This document shows positions 26,071 through 35,484 of a stretch of DNA of 64,000 nt, piece by piece. The notes under the pieces are model-generated. The model made no database searches and was not told the origin of the DNA. It saw only the letters and a program-made list of their open reading frames with translations. The position numbers and the translations under genes were made by a program. The stretch covers positions 1 through 64,000 of the forward strand of contig CAAGBC010000006.1 in the NCBI GenBank assembly GCA_900767955.1, given 5' to 3'. The first letter of the stretch is position 1, and every line of letters starts with the position of its first letter. This stretch comes from Spirochaetia bacterium. Lineage in GTDB: Bacteria > Spirochaetota > Spirochaetia > Treponematales > Treponemataceae.

Positions 26071-26346
26071 TTATTCATCTTCATCGAAGAAATCATCTTC
26101 TTCGTCGATTAATTCTTCACCATTGTTGTCATAGATGTTTCTATAACCATCTTCTGGCTCAACATCATCAAATGGTTCGTCGATGTCGTAATCATCTTCA
26201 AATGCTTCTTCATAACTATCAGTGTCATCATCGTAATCATCTAGATAATCATCACTGCTATCATCTTCAAAATCATCATATTCATCATCAAATGAATATT
26301 GTTCATCGTATTCAGAATCGTCAAAGAAATCGTTGTCTAAAGACAT
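26071..26346 (-). CDS. Small extremely acidic protein
   Basis: 91 residues from ATG 26346, which has GGGAG nearby upstream; an earlier in-frame TTG at 26358 is less likely. By count 32 Asp and 16 Glu make up about half the protein, with one Arg and no Lys. No fold or signal peptide is visible; it should be disordered and strongly negative. Acidic tails of this kind occur in RNA polymerase delta subunits, histone-like chaperones and DNA mimics, but none is shown here. It is transcribed alone, toward rsfS, ending in a shared terminator. Coding status is likely because of the clean start and the strict D/E bias across all 91 codons. Confidence 0.6.
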   Translation of the reverse strand: MSLDNDFFDDSEYDEQYSFDDEYDDFEDDSSDDYLDDYDDDTDSYEEAFEDDYDIDEPFDDVEPEDGYRNIYDNNGEELIDEEDDFFDEDE

Positions 26347-26483
26347 GTTTACTCCCAAAAATATATCAATAAATTCTCCGTAAAGAGAAATATAAATTAC
26401 AGTTTTAATTCAGTCAACAGTTAATTAATCATTTTTTAAATTAAAAAAAAATAATTAATTTTGTTTTTTTTGGTTAATATCAT

Positions 26484-26511
26484 TTGACACAATTCATAAA
26501 ATTTGTATAAT
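26484..26511 (+). promoter_or_regulatory. Near-consensus ispE promoter (leaderless)
   Basis: TTGACA (26484-26489), 16-base spacer, TATAAT (26506-26511). The ATG begins nine bases later, so the transcript should carry only about three untranslated bases. Confidence 0.75.
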
Positions 26512-26520
26512 TAATTAAGT

Positions 26521-27387
26521 ATGTTATCGGAAGTTTGTATTTCTTCTTTGGCAAAAATTAACATTGGGTTAAAAGTTTTACCAAAAAGAAATGATGGATT
26601 TCATAATATCGAAAGTATTTTTCAAACTGTAGATATTGCAGATGAATTGAAAGTAACGCTTTCTGAAGGTAAAGCAAGATGTAAAGTTTCTTGTGATTCT
26701 CTTAGATTGCCTACTGAAAATACTATCACCATGGCATACGATGCTTTCTGCACTGTAACTGGTATGGAATTACCTAGCGTTAATGTAGAATTAACAAAAC
26801 GGATTCCTTCTGGTGGAGGTTTAGGAGGTGGCTCTTCAAATGCGGCAGCACTTGTTAGAGCGTTACAAATTATTACTGATATAACACTTTCTAGTGAGCA
26901 GTTAGATAAAATTGCTGCTAGAGTTGGAAGTGATGTATATTTTTTTTTACATTGCGATGAACAAGGAAAAGGGTGTGCGTTAGTTTCTGGAAGAGGGGAA
27001 TATGTTGTTCCTATTCAGAAAAGAAACGATTTGTTTTACATTCTTGTTTTTCCAAATGTTCATAGTTCAACAAAAGAAGCTTATGCTTTAGTTGATGAAC
27101 AAATGGCAAATGGGATTGAAGTTTATAATCCCTTATATAACGAGTTTGAAAGTATTTATCATGGTTCTGTTAGTGAATGGAATTTTGGTAATAGTTTCAC
27201 ACCTGCTTTAGTAAAGCGGTATTCGGAAATTGACAGAGCATTAAATTGTATTAGAACTTCTGGTGCTGTTTATTGTGAAATGTCTGGATCTGGTTCTACT
27301 GTTTTTGGTGTTTTTACTTCACAAGATGATGTAAAAAAGGCTGAAAATATAATTAATAGTCAAGGTTTTAAATATGCTATTGTATAA
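26521..27387 (+). CDS. ispE: 4-diphosphocytidyl-2-C-methyl-D-erythritol kinase
   Basis: 288 residues. It phosphorylates CDP-ME in the non-mevalonate isoprenoid pathway. GHMP-kinase features are clear: SLAKINIGLKVLPKRNDGFH at the N-terminus, the ATP loop IPSGGGLGGGSSNAA, and MSGSGSTVFGVF near the C-terminus. The ATG at 26521 has no Shine-Dalgarno and lies nine bases from a consensus -10. It is followed by spoVG 45 bases later. Confidence 0.95.
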   Translation: MLSEVCISSLAKINIGLKVLPKRNDGFHNIESIFQTVDIADELKVTLSEGKARCKVSCDSLRLPTENTITMAYDAFCTVTGMELPSVNVELTKRIPSGGGLGGGSSNAAALVRALQIITDITLSSEQLDKIAARVGSDVYFFLHCDEQGKGCALVSGRGEYVVPIQKRNDLFYILVFPNVHSSTKEAYALVDEQMANGIEVYNPLYNEFESIYHGSVSEWNFGNSFTPALVKRYSEIDRALNCIRTSGAVYCEMSGSGSTVFGVFTSQDDVKKAENIINSQGFKYAIV

Positions 27388-27432
27388 TTTTTACTTTGAT
27401 TATATACTACAAATGAACACGGAGGAAAGATA

Positions 27433-27732
27433 ATGCAGATTACTGAGTTACGTATTCGTAAAGTCGAAGGTGAAGGAAAACTTCGTGCCTATGTTACAGT
27501 TACATTTGATAGCTGTTTTGTTGTACATAATGTAAAAATTATTGAAGGCAAGAACGGTTTGTTCATTGCTATGCCAAGCAGAAAAACTGCTAATGGCGAA
27601 TATAAAGATGTTGCCCATCCTATTAGCCCTGAGTTCAGAAATGAACTTCAGCAGAAGATTTTGGATGAGTTCAATGCCGGTCATGTTGTAGAATCTGGTT
27701 CTGCTGATGATGACCTTGCGGACGGCAACTAA
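27433..27732 (+). CDS. spoVG: SpoVG-family nucleic-acid-binding regulator
   Basis: 99 residues. It begins MQITELRIRKVEGEGKLRAY and contains FVVHNVKIIEGKNGLFIAMP, both diagnostic for SpoVG. The family binds DNA and RNA; in Borrelia and Gram-positive bacteria it regulates gene expression. GGAGG lies seven bases before the ATG. It is followed 16 bases later by tRNA-Gln, so the tRNA may be processed from the same transcript. Confidence 0.95.
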   Translation: MQITELRIRKVEGEGKLRAYVTVTFDSCFVVHNVKIIEGKNGLFIAMPSRKTANGEYKDVAHPISPEFRNELQQKILDEFNAGHVVESGSADDDLADGN

Positions 27733-27748
27733 TAAAGTTGTTTTTAAT

Positions 27749-27821
27749 TGGGACGTCGGCAAGCGGTAAGCCCCCGGCTTTTGGTGCCGGTATTTCACAG
27801 GTTCGAATCCTGTCGTCCCAG
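27749..27821 (+). tRNA. tRNA-Gln (anticodon UUG)
   Basis: 73 bases. Acceptor TGGGACG / CGTCCCA, anticodon stem CCGGC / GCCGG with loop TTTTGGT (anticodon TTG), T-arm with GGTTCGAATCC, discriminator G. No encoded CCA. Confidence 0.95.
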
Positions 27822-27861
27822 AAATTTATAAATTTGTAATGTAATTTAAGGAGCTCCTAAG

Positions 27862-28416
27862 ATGGATAAATTTGTTATTAATGCCAAGACACGTGCTACA
27901 ACAGGCAAATCTGCTGCAAAGAGCTTGCGTGCTACAGGTCGTATTCCTGCTGTTGTGTACAATTCAAAAGGCGAATCTACAATGATTGATGTAGATGCTA
28001 TTGAATTTAATAAGGCTTGGCGTGCAATTACACCAACAACTTTTGTAGAATTAAAGATTGATGGTAAAACATCTCTAAATACACTTATCAAGGATGCTGA
28101 ATACAATATTCGTAATGATGAAGTTCTTCACGCTGATTTCTTTGAACCAGCTGCAGATCAGAAACTTACAGCTGTAATGAAAGTTCAGTATACAGGAACT
28201 CCTGCTGGTGTTCTAAAGGGTGGATTTATGTTGAAACATCTTCCAGAAGTGAAAATTGTTGCAACACCAAAAGATTTACCAGTTAGAGTTGTTGCTGATA
28301 TTTCTGGCTTAAATGTTGGAGATGTACTTCGCGTAAAAGATTTAAAACTTGATAGCGGTGTTACTGTTCTTACAGATGCTGAAGAAGCTCTTGCAAGTGT
28401 TTCACCTGCTCGTTAA
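27862..28416 (+). CDS. rplY: 50S ribosomal protein L25 / general stress protein CTC
   Basis: 184 residues, so the long CTC-type form: an N-terminal L25 5S-rRNA-binding domain (about 1-90; ATTGKSAAKSLRATGRIPAV is diagnostic) and a C-terminal TL5 domain (about 95-180; LKGGFMLKHLPEVKI, LPVRVVADISGLNVGDVLRV). AAGGAG precedes the ATG. It is followed by a terminator. Confidence 0.95.
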   Translation: MDKFVINAKTRATTGKSAAKSLRATGRIPAVVYNSKGESTMIDVDAIEFNKAWRAITPTTFVELKIDGKTSLNTLIKDAEYNIRNDEVLHADFFEPAADQKLTAVMKVQYTGTPAGVLKGGFMLKHLPEVKIVATPKDLPVRVVADISGLNVGDVLRVKDLKLDSGVTVLTDAEEALASVSPAR

Positions 28417-28435
28417 TTTTTAAGTAATTATGTAT

Positions 28436-28470
28436 AAGGGCTGTCAAATGGCAGCCTTTATTTTTTTTAA
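28436..28470 (+). terminator. Terminator after rplY
   Basis: AAGGGCTG (28436-28443) pairs with CAGCCTTT (28452-28459), an 8-base stem, followed by eight T. Confidence 0.8.
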
Positions 28471-28482
28471 CAAAGAGATAAA

Positions 28483-29868
28483 TTGAATAACAACGACGAA
28501 TTATTTATAAAAAATTTTGATTCAATAGTAAAAAATAATATGCTAACAGCTGGTATAGATTTTGTTTCTGATAAAAAATCTATTGGAATTGCGGTTTCTG
28601 GTGGAGCGGATTCTGTAAGTTTGTTAGTTTCTCTTTCTCATTTATCAAAAGAATTTAATGTTCCTTTAAGAGTAATTTCAATTAATCACAATTTAAGAGA
28701 AGAAAAAGAAAGTGTTTCTGATGTGAAATATGTTGAATTTTTATGTAATGAAATCATAAAAACTGGTATTGATTTAAAGTTTTTTGCAGTAAATTTTCCA
28801 AGGGGAAAAATTTTAGAAATTGCTGAGGAGCGCAATAAGGGTGTAGAAGAAGCTGCACGGTTTTTAAGATATAAAGCTTTTGATGAATTTTTTATAAATG
28901 AAAATGTATCTTGTGTTTGTTTGGCTCATAATTTAAATGATAATATTGAAACTGTATTAATGAGATTTTTGCAGGGAAGTAGTTTTGAAGGTTTGTCTGG
29001 TATAAAGTTTGTGCGTGAAAAATTTATAAGACCTTTGTTGAATATTTCTAGGCTAGATATAGAAAATTATTTAAAATTACAAAATATAAAATGGCAAACA
29101 GATAAAACTAATTATGATAATAAATATTTAAGAAATAAAATCAGATTGGACTTAATTCCTTTTTTGGATGTTACTTTTCCTGGTTGGAAAAATGCAGTCT
29201 TAAATGGTGCTGAAAAAAACGCTTGGTATTCAGATGTTTTTGCAGATGTAGTAAATGAATTTTCTTGGAATGTAAAATCTGAAGATGAGTTATTTTTTGA
29301 TTTTAGTATTTTTAAATCCTTAAAAAAAGGTTTACAATTACAATTATTTTATAAAGCATTTTTATTATTAAATGTAAATTCAAGAGTTCCTTTTAATTAT
29401 TTAAAAAATATTCTTGATTCCTTTGAAAGAGAATCTAAATTTTTAATTGATGATTTAATTATTGAAATAACTAATGATTTTATTTTTATTAAAAAGAATA
29501 AAATTATAGCGACTGAAAACGGTTTTTTTGCTATAATAGAAGAAAGTGGAAGTTATGACTTTCCATTTGGAACTGTAACAGTTGAATCTTTTGATAATAA
29601 AGCAAAGGTTTGTTTTGATTCTGTTATTGTTGATAATATATCATTTCCATTTGTTATAAGAACTAGGCAATTAGGCGATTGTATTGAAACTGCCAATGGC
29701 GATTATAAAGATGTGGCTGATGTTTTTTCTTCTTGGCATATAGGAACTTCTTATAAAGATAAAATTCCTTTGGTGCAAGAATTAGAAACTGCTGAACAAA
29801 ACATTATAGCAATTGTTGGAAGTGTATATAATTTTAAAAATTGGATTGTAAGAGGATTTTATGAATAA
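28483..29868 (+). CDS. tilS: tRNA(Ile)-lysidine synthetase
   Basis: 461 residues with a TTG start at 28483; the next in-frame ATG is 19 codons on. It modifies C34 of tRNA-Ile2 to lysidine so that it reads AUA. The PP-loop ATPase motif VSGGADSVSLL is near residue 38, followed by INHNLREEKES and LAHNLNDNIETVLMRFLQGS. The C-terminal TilS domain (RTRQLGDCI, DKIPLVQE) is complete. The end overlaps the next gene by eight bases. Confidence 0.95.
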   Translation: MNNNDELFIKNFDSIVKNNMLTAGIDFVSDKKSIGIAVSGGADSVSLLVSLSHLSKEFNVPLRVISINHNLREEKESVSDVKYVEFLCNEIIKTGIDLKFFAVNFPRGKILEIAEERNKGVEEAARFLRYKAFDEFFINENVSCVCLAHNLNDNIETVLMRFLQGSSFEGLSGIKFVREKFIRPLLNISRLDIENYLKLQNIKWQTDKTNYDNKYLRNKIRLDLIPFLDVTFPGWKNAVLNGAEKNAWYSDVFADVVNEFSWNVKSEDELFFDFSIFKSLKKGLQLQLFYKAFLLLNVNSRVPFNYLKNILDSFERESKFLIDDLIIEITNDFIFIKKNKIIATENGFFAIIEESGSYDFPFGTVTVESFDNKAKVCFDSVIVDNISFPFVIRTRQLGDCIETANGDYKDVADVFSSWHIGTSYKDKIPLVQELETAEQNIIAIVGSVYNFKNWIVRGFYE

Positions 29869-32008
29869 AAAAAAGTTTATTTTTTCTTGTTTTGTTTTTT
29901 TTATTGTTATTAATACTCTTTCTTTTTCAGAAGATTTTTTAGTTTCTGCAAATAGAAAAACTGCCATAAGATGCTTAAAATTAGCAGAAAATTTTTTGTC
30001 TTCTAATTCTTGGGGAAATGCACTTTCTCAAGCAGATTTAGGATTGGCTTATGATTCTTCTATTTCTGATTTATTATATATAAAAGCTGTTGCAAAACTT
30101 GGTTTAGAAGAACCTCGTGCTGAAGTGATTTCTCTTGTAATGAAGGCTTTGACTGAAGGTGAATGGGTTGATTACAATCGTGATAGCGCAAGAATTTTAT
30201 ATGCTGACTTGTTGTGTGATAGCGGAAATTTTGACCAAGCGTTAAATATTATAAATGCAAAACCTTTTATATATTCCTCTGATGCAGAATACATTCGAAT
30301 AAAAAGTTATTATCGAATGGGAACAGAAGAGTCAATAAAAAAAGCTCGTGAAAAAATTAATTCAGCAAGAAAAATTTATTCAGCTGATACACGATTTCCA
30401 AAGTTGTTTTTTAAGTACGAGTTTTATTCTGCTTTGAAAAATAATGTGGATATAAATAATCTTTGTGAAAATCAAAATTCATTGGTAAAAATGATTTCTG
30501 ATTCATTTGTAGTAAAAATCCCAGAGTATGATAATCCTGATGCAGAATTAGAAATGTTTGCTATTCTTTTTGCAAAAGGTGAACAAAAACGCAGATTGTT
30601 ACAAGCTTTTACTGCACATGGTATGGAACATCCTTTGTATGCAGGAGCTGCATTATCTTGTGGAATTATATCACAACAAGAAGCGTGGGATTATTTTTGT
30701 AAATTTGCAAATAATTCTATAGATATTAGATTGTTTGATACAATTATTCCATTTATTACTGATGAAATAACAATTGAATCTGTAAGACAATATTTGAATT
30801 CTTTTTCTGGAAAGATAACTGTTGATACAGATTATGATTGTGAACCAAATTTATTCATTGATTATTCAAGAGGTCGTTCTCAGTTATTAAAGTGGGATAT
30901 GAATAATGATGATGTTTATGAATTTTTTTCAGAATTTGATTTTGGTGTTCCTACAAAATTAGATGTTACTCAAGGCAATATTCAATTAGAATATGGAACT
31001 TATCCTTTTGTGATTAATGCTACATATAAAAATATTTCTGAAACTCCTTCGGCTTTCTTTGTTTTAGCTGACGAATCATTTGCTTGGACTCCTTTGGATG
31101 TAAAAACTTTGGATATTGTAAAAAAATATATTGGTTATGATTTTTTTGTTCCTTTTGTTAATACTTCTTATGCTGAATTGAATGAAAATCTTTTGTTAAA
31201 ATATTGTTCTTCTTATAGAGTTCCAACAAAAGAGCGTGATAATGGAATGATTAATTTTTCTGTTGTTGACGGATTTCCACAAGTTGCCGAATATAGTGTA
31301 AACGGAATTGTTTATGCCCAAGCATTTTTTGAAAATGGTTATCCAATTACAAGAGCTGTTGATAATAATGATGATGGAATTTTTGAAACCACAGAAACTT
31401 TTGGATTTGACGCAGATAATTTGATGAATATTTCAAAAGATGAACAGGAACAGTTAATGACAAATCTTTTTGGATTGCCTATGTCTGGTTCTGGATTGTA
31501 TGTAAAAATGATTCAAATTGATGAAAACGCTGATACTGTGCCTGATTTTTCAGAAGAATTTATTGAGTACGATGGAAAAATTTCGTCTTGGGATTATGAC
31601 GGTGATGGAAATTGGGATGTAAGATATAAACGATATCCTTTGCGTGATAAAAACGACCCATTAATTGAAGATTCTGAATTTTATAAAATGCCAGAAAAGC
31701 AATTGGTTGTAATTACAAGATGGAATGGTGTTCCTGTAAAAGTTGCTGTTGAAAATATGATTTTTTCTGTAACGGAAGGAACTAATTCAAAGTTTTATTG
31801 GGTAGGGGAATGCGGTTCTGCTGATGATGAACTTTATATTTTAGAAAATATTGTTAGCGATTTAAAACAAGGAATTTCAGTTGTGGTTCAGAATAATGAA
31901 AAACGTATATCTGTAGTTTCTGTTGAAAATTGCATTTTTGCAGAAATTCTTCCTCCTGTTGATGAACAAATTTTTGATGAAAAAACTGTTGATGAACAAA
32001 CTGAATAA
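29861..32008 (+). CDS. Large secreted TPR-containing protein of unknown function
   Basis: 715 residues with a signal peptide ending near residue 23 (LSFSEDF). The first 200 residues are TPR/Sel1-like helical repeats (SWGNALSQADLGLAYDSS, GNFDQALNIINAK). The rest is beta-rich and contains repeated aspartate loops such as DVYEFFSEFDFG, DNNDDGIFET, DENADTVPDF and DYDGDGNWDV, which look like calcium-binding FG-GAP/EF-hand-like D-x-D-x-D-G motifs. I know no named family. It overlaps tilS by eight bases and precedes an envelope protease by 14 bases, so it is probably a periplasmic or surface protein. Confidence 0.65.
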   Translation: MNKKKFIFSCFVFFIVINTLSFSEDFLVSANRKTAIRCLKLAENFLSSNSWGNALSQADLGLAYDSSISDLLYIKAVAKLGLEEPRAEVISLVMKALTEGEWVDYNRDSARILYADLLCDSGNFDQALNIINAKPFIYSSDAEYIRIKSYYRMGTEESIKKAREKINSARKIYSADTRFPKLFFKYEFYSALKNNVDINNLCENQNSLVKMISDSFVVKIPEYDNPDAELEMFAILFAKGEQKRRLLQAFTAHGMEHPLYAGAALSCGIISQQEAWDYFCKFANNSIDIRLFDTIIPFITDEITIESVRQYLNSFSGKITVDTDYDCEPNLFIDYSRGRSQLLKWDMNNDDVYEFFSEFDFGVPTKLDVTQGNIQLEYGTYPFVINATYKNISETPSAFFVLADESFAWTPLDVKTLDIVKKYIGYDFFVPFVNTSYAELNENLLLKYCSSYRVPTKERDNGMINFSVVDGFPQVAEYSVNGIVYAQAFFENGYPITRAVDNNDDGIFETTETFGFDADNLMNISKDEQEQLMTNLFGLPMSGSGLYVKMIQIDENADTVPDFSEEFIEYDGKISSWDYDGDGNWDVRYKRYPLRDKNDPLIEDSEFYKMPEKQLVVITRWNGVPVKVAVENMIFSVTEGTNSKFYWVGECGSADDELYILENIVSDLKQGISVVVQNNEKRISVVSVENCIFAEILPPVDEQIFDEKTVDEQTE

Positions 32009-32022
32009 TTGGGATTAGTTTT

Positions 32023-33642
32023 ATGAAATATCTTCTTAAAAGTGTGGCAATCTTTTTTGTTGTAACTTTATTATTATCTTGTAATACACTTAAGCAGCCA
32101 AAGGAAGTTTTTGTTCCTATTGATTACACAGAGCAAGATGCTATAAATGCTGAAATTCAGCGAATTAATGAATTGAAAAAAGATTTTCCTGTTATGGCTT
32201 TATGGCGAAGTGAATTATTAAAAGATGAACAAACGATTAAAGAAAATCAAGAAAATGTTTTTTTGTTGTTGCAACAAGCAATTGAAAAGAAAGATTTTTT
32301 TTCTGCTGTAAAATATTATGTTTCTTTGGAATCTGTTAAGTATAAAAATCTTGATAAAATTAATTATACAAAAAAGCAACTATACGAAAATTATTTAAAA
32401 GATATTCCAGGTTTAGTTGTTGATAAAAAACTACTTCCAAAAACTGTGGCTGATTGTATTAATGCTACTGTTACTATTTGGGTTGATAAGGGAATTCGTA
32501 TTGAAAATGGTGCTGGTTATGCTGATAGGGTAATCGGTTCCGGTTTTTTTATTGATAAGCGTGGTTATATTGTTACTAATCATCATGTAATTTCTGATTT
32601 AGTTGATCCAAAGCACGAATCTTATACACGATTGTATATTAAACTTGCACGGGATTCCGAAACAAGAATTCCTGCAAAAGTTGTTGGTTATGATTCTTTG
32701 TTGGATTTGGCACTGATAAAAGCAGAAGTAGAACCTCCTTTTATTTTGGAATTGGGCTCTAGTTCTGATTTGCAGATTGGAGATAAAGTTTCTGCTATTG
32801 GAACTCCTTTGGGATTGCACGGGACTATTACTTCTGGAATTGTTTCTGCTGTAGATAGAAAACTTTTTACTACAGGAAATGTTCTTCAAATTGATGCTGC
32901 TGTTAATTCAGGTAATTCTGGTGGTCCTTGTATTGATGCAAATATGAAAGTTCAGGCTATTGTTTTTGCAGGTATTATGCAATATCAAGGTTTGAATTTT
33001 GCAATTCCTGTTGAATATTTGCGTCAAGATTTGCCTTTTTTGTATAATGGTGGAAAAAGAAATCATTCTTGGATTGGTGCTTATGGTCACACTATGAAAG
33101 AAGGCTTAAAAAACACAGGGTTAGAGATTCAGTATGTTATGCCTGGAGGAACAGCTTCTCGTGCTGATATAAAAAAAGGTGATGTAATTACATTTGTTGA
33201 TAATAAGCGTGTATATTCCTTAGAAAATATGCAAGATATTCTTAGGAACTATGGCTCTGAAGTTATTATTTCTTGCAATTATCAACGAGATGGGGAATCT
33301 AAAGCGACTTTGTTGTATTTAGATGAACGACCAAAATATCCAGGATATGAAATATATAAAAGTGATTTAATATCTAATTCTTTTATTCCTATTTTTGGAA
33401 TGGAATTAGTTTCTGCATCGGGGCATTCTCAGCGAAAATTTGTTATTTCTGATATATTAAAAGGAAGTGTTGCTGATGAATCCGGTTTTTCTGTAACTGA
33501 TCCAGTATATGTTTCTGGGATAGATTTTAGTGAAAAGAAAGATGCAATTGCAATTCAAATTAATACCCGTCGTAAAAAGCGTGGTTACTTGGATGTTTCA
33601 ATAATGTTGACATCGTCTCTTGACAGTCCTTATTATTTTTAG
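32023..33642 (+). CDS. HtrA-like serine protease lipoprotein with long N-terminal extension
   Basis: 539 residues. Lipobox LLLSC (Cys20). A helical segment of about 110 residues (30-140) precedes the trypsin-like domain, which keeps the catalytic residues: His188 (VTNHHVI), Asp228 (SLLDLAL), Ser299 (SGNSGGPC). A PDZ domain follows (about 345-430; GGTASRADIKKGDVITF) and a second, weaker one may lie at the end. The extension and lipid anchor distinguish it from htrA at 19,311. It is downstream of a secreted TPR protein and may act on or with it. Confidence 0.85.
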   Translation: MKYLLKSVAIFFVVTLLLSCNTLKQPKEVFVPIDYTEQDAINAEIQRINELKKDFPVMALWRSELLKDEQTIKENQENVFLLLQQAIEKKDFFSAVKYYVSLESVKYKNLDKINYTKKQLYENYLKDIPGLVVDKKLLPKTVADCINATVTIWVDKGIRIENGAGYADRVIGSGFFIDKRGYIVTNHHVISDLVDPKHESYTRLYIKLARDSETRIPAKVVGYDSLLDLALIKAEVEPPFILELGSSSDLQIGDKVSAIGTPLGLHGTITSGIVSAVDRKLFTTGNVLQIDAAVNSGNSGGPCIDANMKVQAIVFAGIMQYQGLNFAIPVEYLRQDLPFLYNGGKRNHSWIGAYGHTMKEGLKNTGLEIQYVMPGGTASRADIKKGDVITFVDNKRVYSLENMQDILRNYGSEVIISCNYQRDGESKATLLYLDERPKYPGYEIYKSDLISNSFIPIFGMELVSASGHSQRKFVISDILKGSVADESGFSVTDPVYVSGIDFSEKKDAIAIQINTRRKKRGYLDVSIMLTSSLDSPYYF

Positions 33643-33674
33643 AAAATATAATAAACAATTTATAGGAAAAAACT

Positions 33675-35477
33675 ATGGAAATGAAGTACAAACGCAACTT
33701 TTGTATTGTTGCTCATATTGACCACGGAAAATCAACTCTTTCTGATAGATTAATTCAAAGGTCAAAAATTATTGATGACAGAAAGATGATGAACCAGATT
33801 CTTGACAATATGGATATCGAACGAGAACGAGGAATCACAATTAAAAGCCAAGCAGTTACAATTCCTTATACTGCAAAAGATGGCCATGATTATGAGTTGA
33901 ATTTTGTTGATACTCCTGGTCATGTTGACTTTTCGTATGAAGTTTCACGAGCTATTGCTTCTTGTGAAGGTGCTTTGTTGTTGATTGATGCTTCTCAAGG
34001 TGTTGAATCTCAAACTGTAAGTAATATGTATATGGCAGTTGAACAAGATTTGACTATTGTTCCTGTTGTAAATAAAATTGACCTTCCTTCTGCTGATATT
34101 CCTTCTGTAAAGGAACAAATTGTAAAGGAATTAGGATTAGATGATTCACAAACTCAATTAGTTTCTGCAAAAACTGGTGAAGGTATTGATGAATTAATGG
34201 AAGCAATTGTTACTAATTTTCCTCCTCCAGAGGGTGATGTAAATGCTCCTGCTCAAGCATTGATTTTTGACTGTCATTATGACCCTTATCGTGGTGTTAT
34301 TGTTCATGTTCGTGTAAAAAACGGAAAAATCAAAACTGGCGATACAATTCGTATGATGAGCAATAATGTTGATTATCGTGTAGAACAGGCTGGTATTTTT
34401 AAAATTGATTATGAACAAACTGGTGTGCTAGAAGCAGGTGATGTAGGTTATATTATTGCAGGAATTAAAACTGTAAGTGATGTAAAAGTTGGTGATACAA
34501 TTACTCTTGCAACAAATCCTGCATCAGAACCTCTTGCGGGCTTTAAGGAAGTAAAACCTGTTGTTTATTCTTCAATTTATCCAATGGATTCTAACGATTA
34601 TGAAGAATTAAAAACTAGCCTTGAAAAATTAAAGCTAAATGATGCAAGTTTAATTTATGAAAAAGACAATTCTCTTGCTTTGGGAAATGGTTTTAGATGT
34701 GGCTTTTTGGGATTGTTGCATCTTGAAATTATTCAGGAACGCCTTGAGCGCGACTATGACCAAGCTGTAATTTTTACAGCTCCTTCTGTAAGATATAAAG
34801 TAACATTGACAGATGGTTCTGAAACTTTTATAGATAATCCTTCAGAATATCCTACAGGAAGAATTAAAGATGCTGAAGAACCTTATATTCGTGCTTCTAT
34901 TATTACTCCTGCAACTTATTTAGGTTCTTTGATGGAATTATGTAAAACAAAACGCGGTGAACAAACAAACATGACTTATCTTGATGAAAAGCGTGTTGAA
35001 TTGATTTATGAAATGCCTTTGGCTGAAGTTTTGTTTGATTTTTATGATAAACTAAAAAGTTACAGCCGTGGTTATGCTTCTTTTGATTATGAAATTATTG
35101 GGTATAGACCAACTCAGCTTGTAAAAGTAGATATTTTATTAAATGGTAAAATGGTTGATGCTTTGTCTCAGCTTACATTTAAGGAAAATGCTGCTGATAG
35201 AGCAAGAAAAGTGTGTGAACGCTTGAAAGGTGAAATTTCTAGACAGCAATATAAAGTTGCTATTCAAGGTGCTATTGGAAGTCAGATTATTGCCCGTGAA
35301 ACAGTTAATGCTGTTCGTAAAGATGTTCTTGCAAAATGTTATGGTGGTGATATTACTCGAAAGCGTAAATTACTTGAAAAACAAAAAGAAGGTAAAAAGC
35401 GCATGAAAATGTTTGGCGATGTAGAATTGCCACAGTCTGCATTCTTGGCTGTATTAAAAGAAAATGAAGATATGTAA
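33675..35477 (+). CDS. lepA: Translation elongation factor 4 (LepA)
   Basis: 600 residues, full length. G1 is AHIDHGKSTLSDRL, G3 DTPGHVDFS, G4 NKIDLP. The LepA-specific C-terminal domain ends with GGDITRKRKLLEKQKEGKKR, the diagnostic block. It is a GTPase acting on stalled or high-salt ribosomes. GGAAAAAAC precedes the ATG, a weak site. Confidence 0.97.
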   Translation: MEMKYKRNFCIVAHIDHGKSTLSDRLIQRSKIIDDRKMMNQILDNMDIERERGITIKSQAVTIPYTAKDGHDYELNFVDTPGHVDFSYEVSRAIASCEGALLLIDASQGVESQTVSNMYMAVEQDLTIVPVVNKIDLPSADIPSVKEQIVKELGLDDSQTQLVSAKTGEGIDELMEAIVTNFPPPEGDVNAPAQALIFDCHYDPYRGVIVHVRVKNGKIKTGDTIRMMSNNVDYRVEQAGIFKIDYEQTGVLEAGDVGYIIAGIKTVSDVKVGDTITLATNPASEPLAGFKEVKPVVYSSIYPMDSNDYEELKTSLEKLKLNDASLIYEKDNSLALGNGFRCGFLGLLHLEIIQERLERDYDQAVIFTAPSVRYKVTLTDGSETFIDNPSEYPTGRIKDAEEPYIRASIITPATYLGSLMELCKTKRGEQTNMTYLDEKRVELIYEMPLAEVLFDFYDKLKSYSRGYASFDYEIIGYRPTQLVKVDILLNGKMVDALSQLTFKENAADRARKVCERLKGEISRQQYKVAIQGAIGSQIIARETVNAVRKDVLAKCYGGDITRKRKLLEKQKEGKKRMKMFGDVELPQSAFLAVLKENEDM

Positions 35478-35484
35478 ATAAAAT

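Noticed and set aside
26172..26372. Rightward His/Asn-rich open frame opposite the acidic gene
   Set aside because: The His-rich reading is the mirror of repeated GAT/GAA codons on the minus strand.
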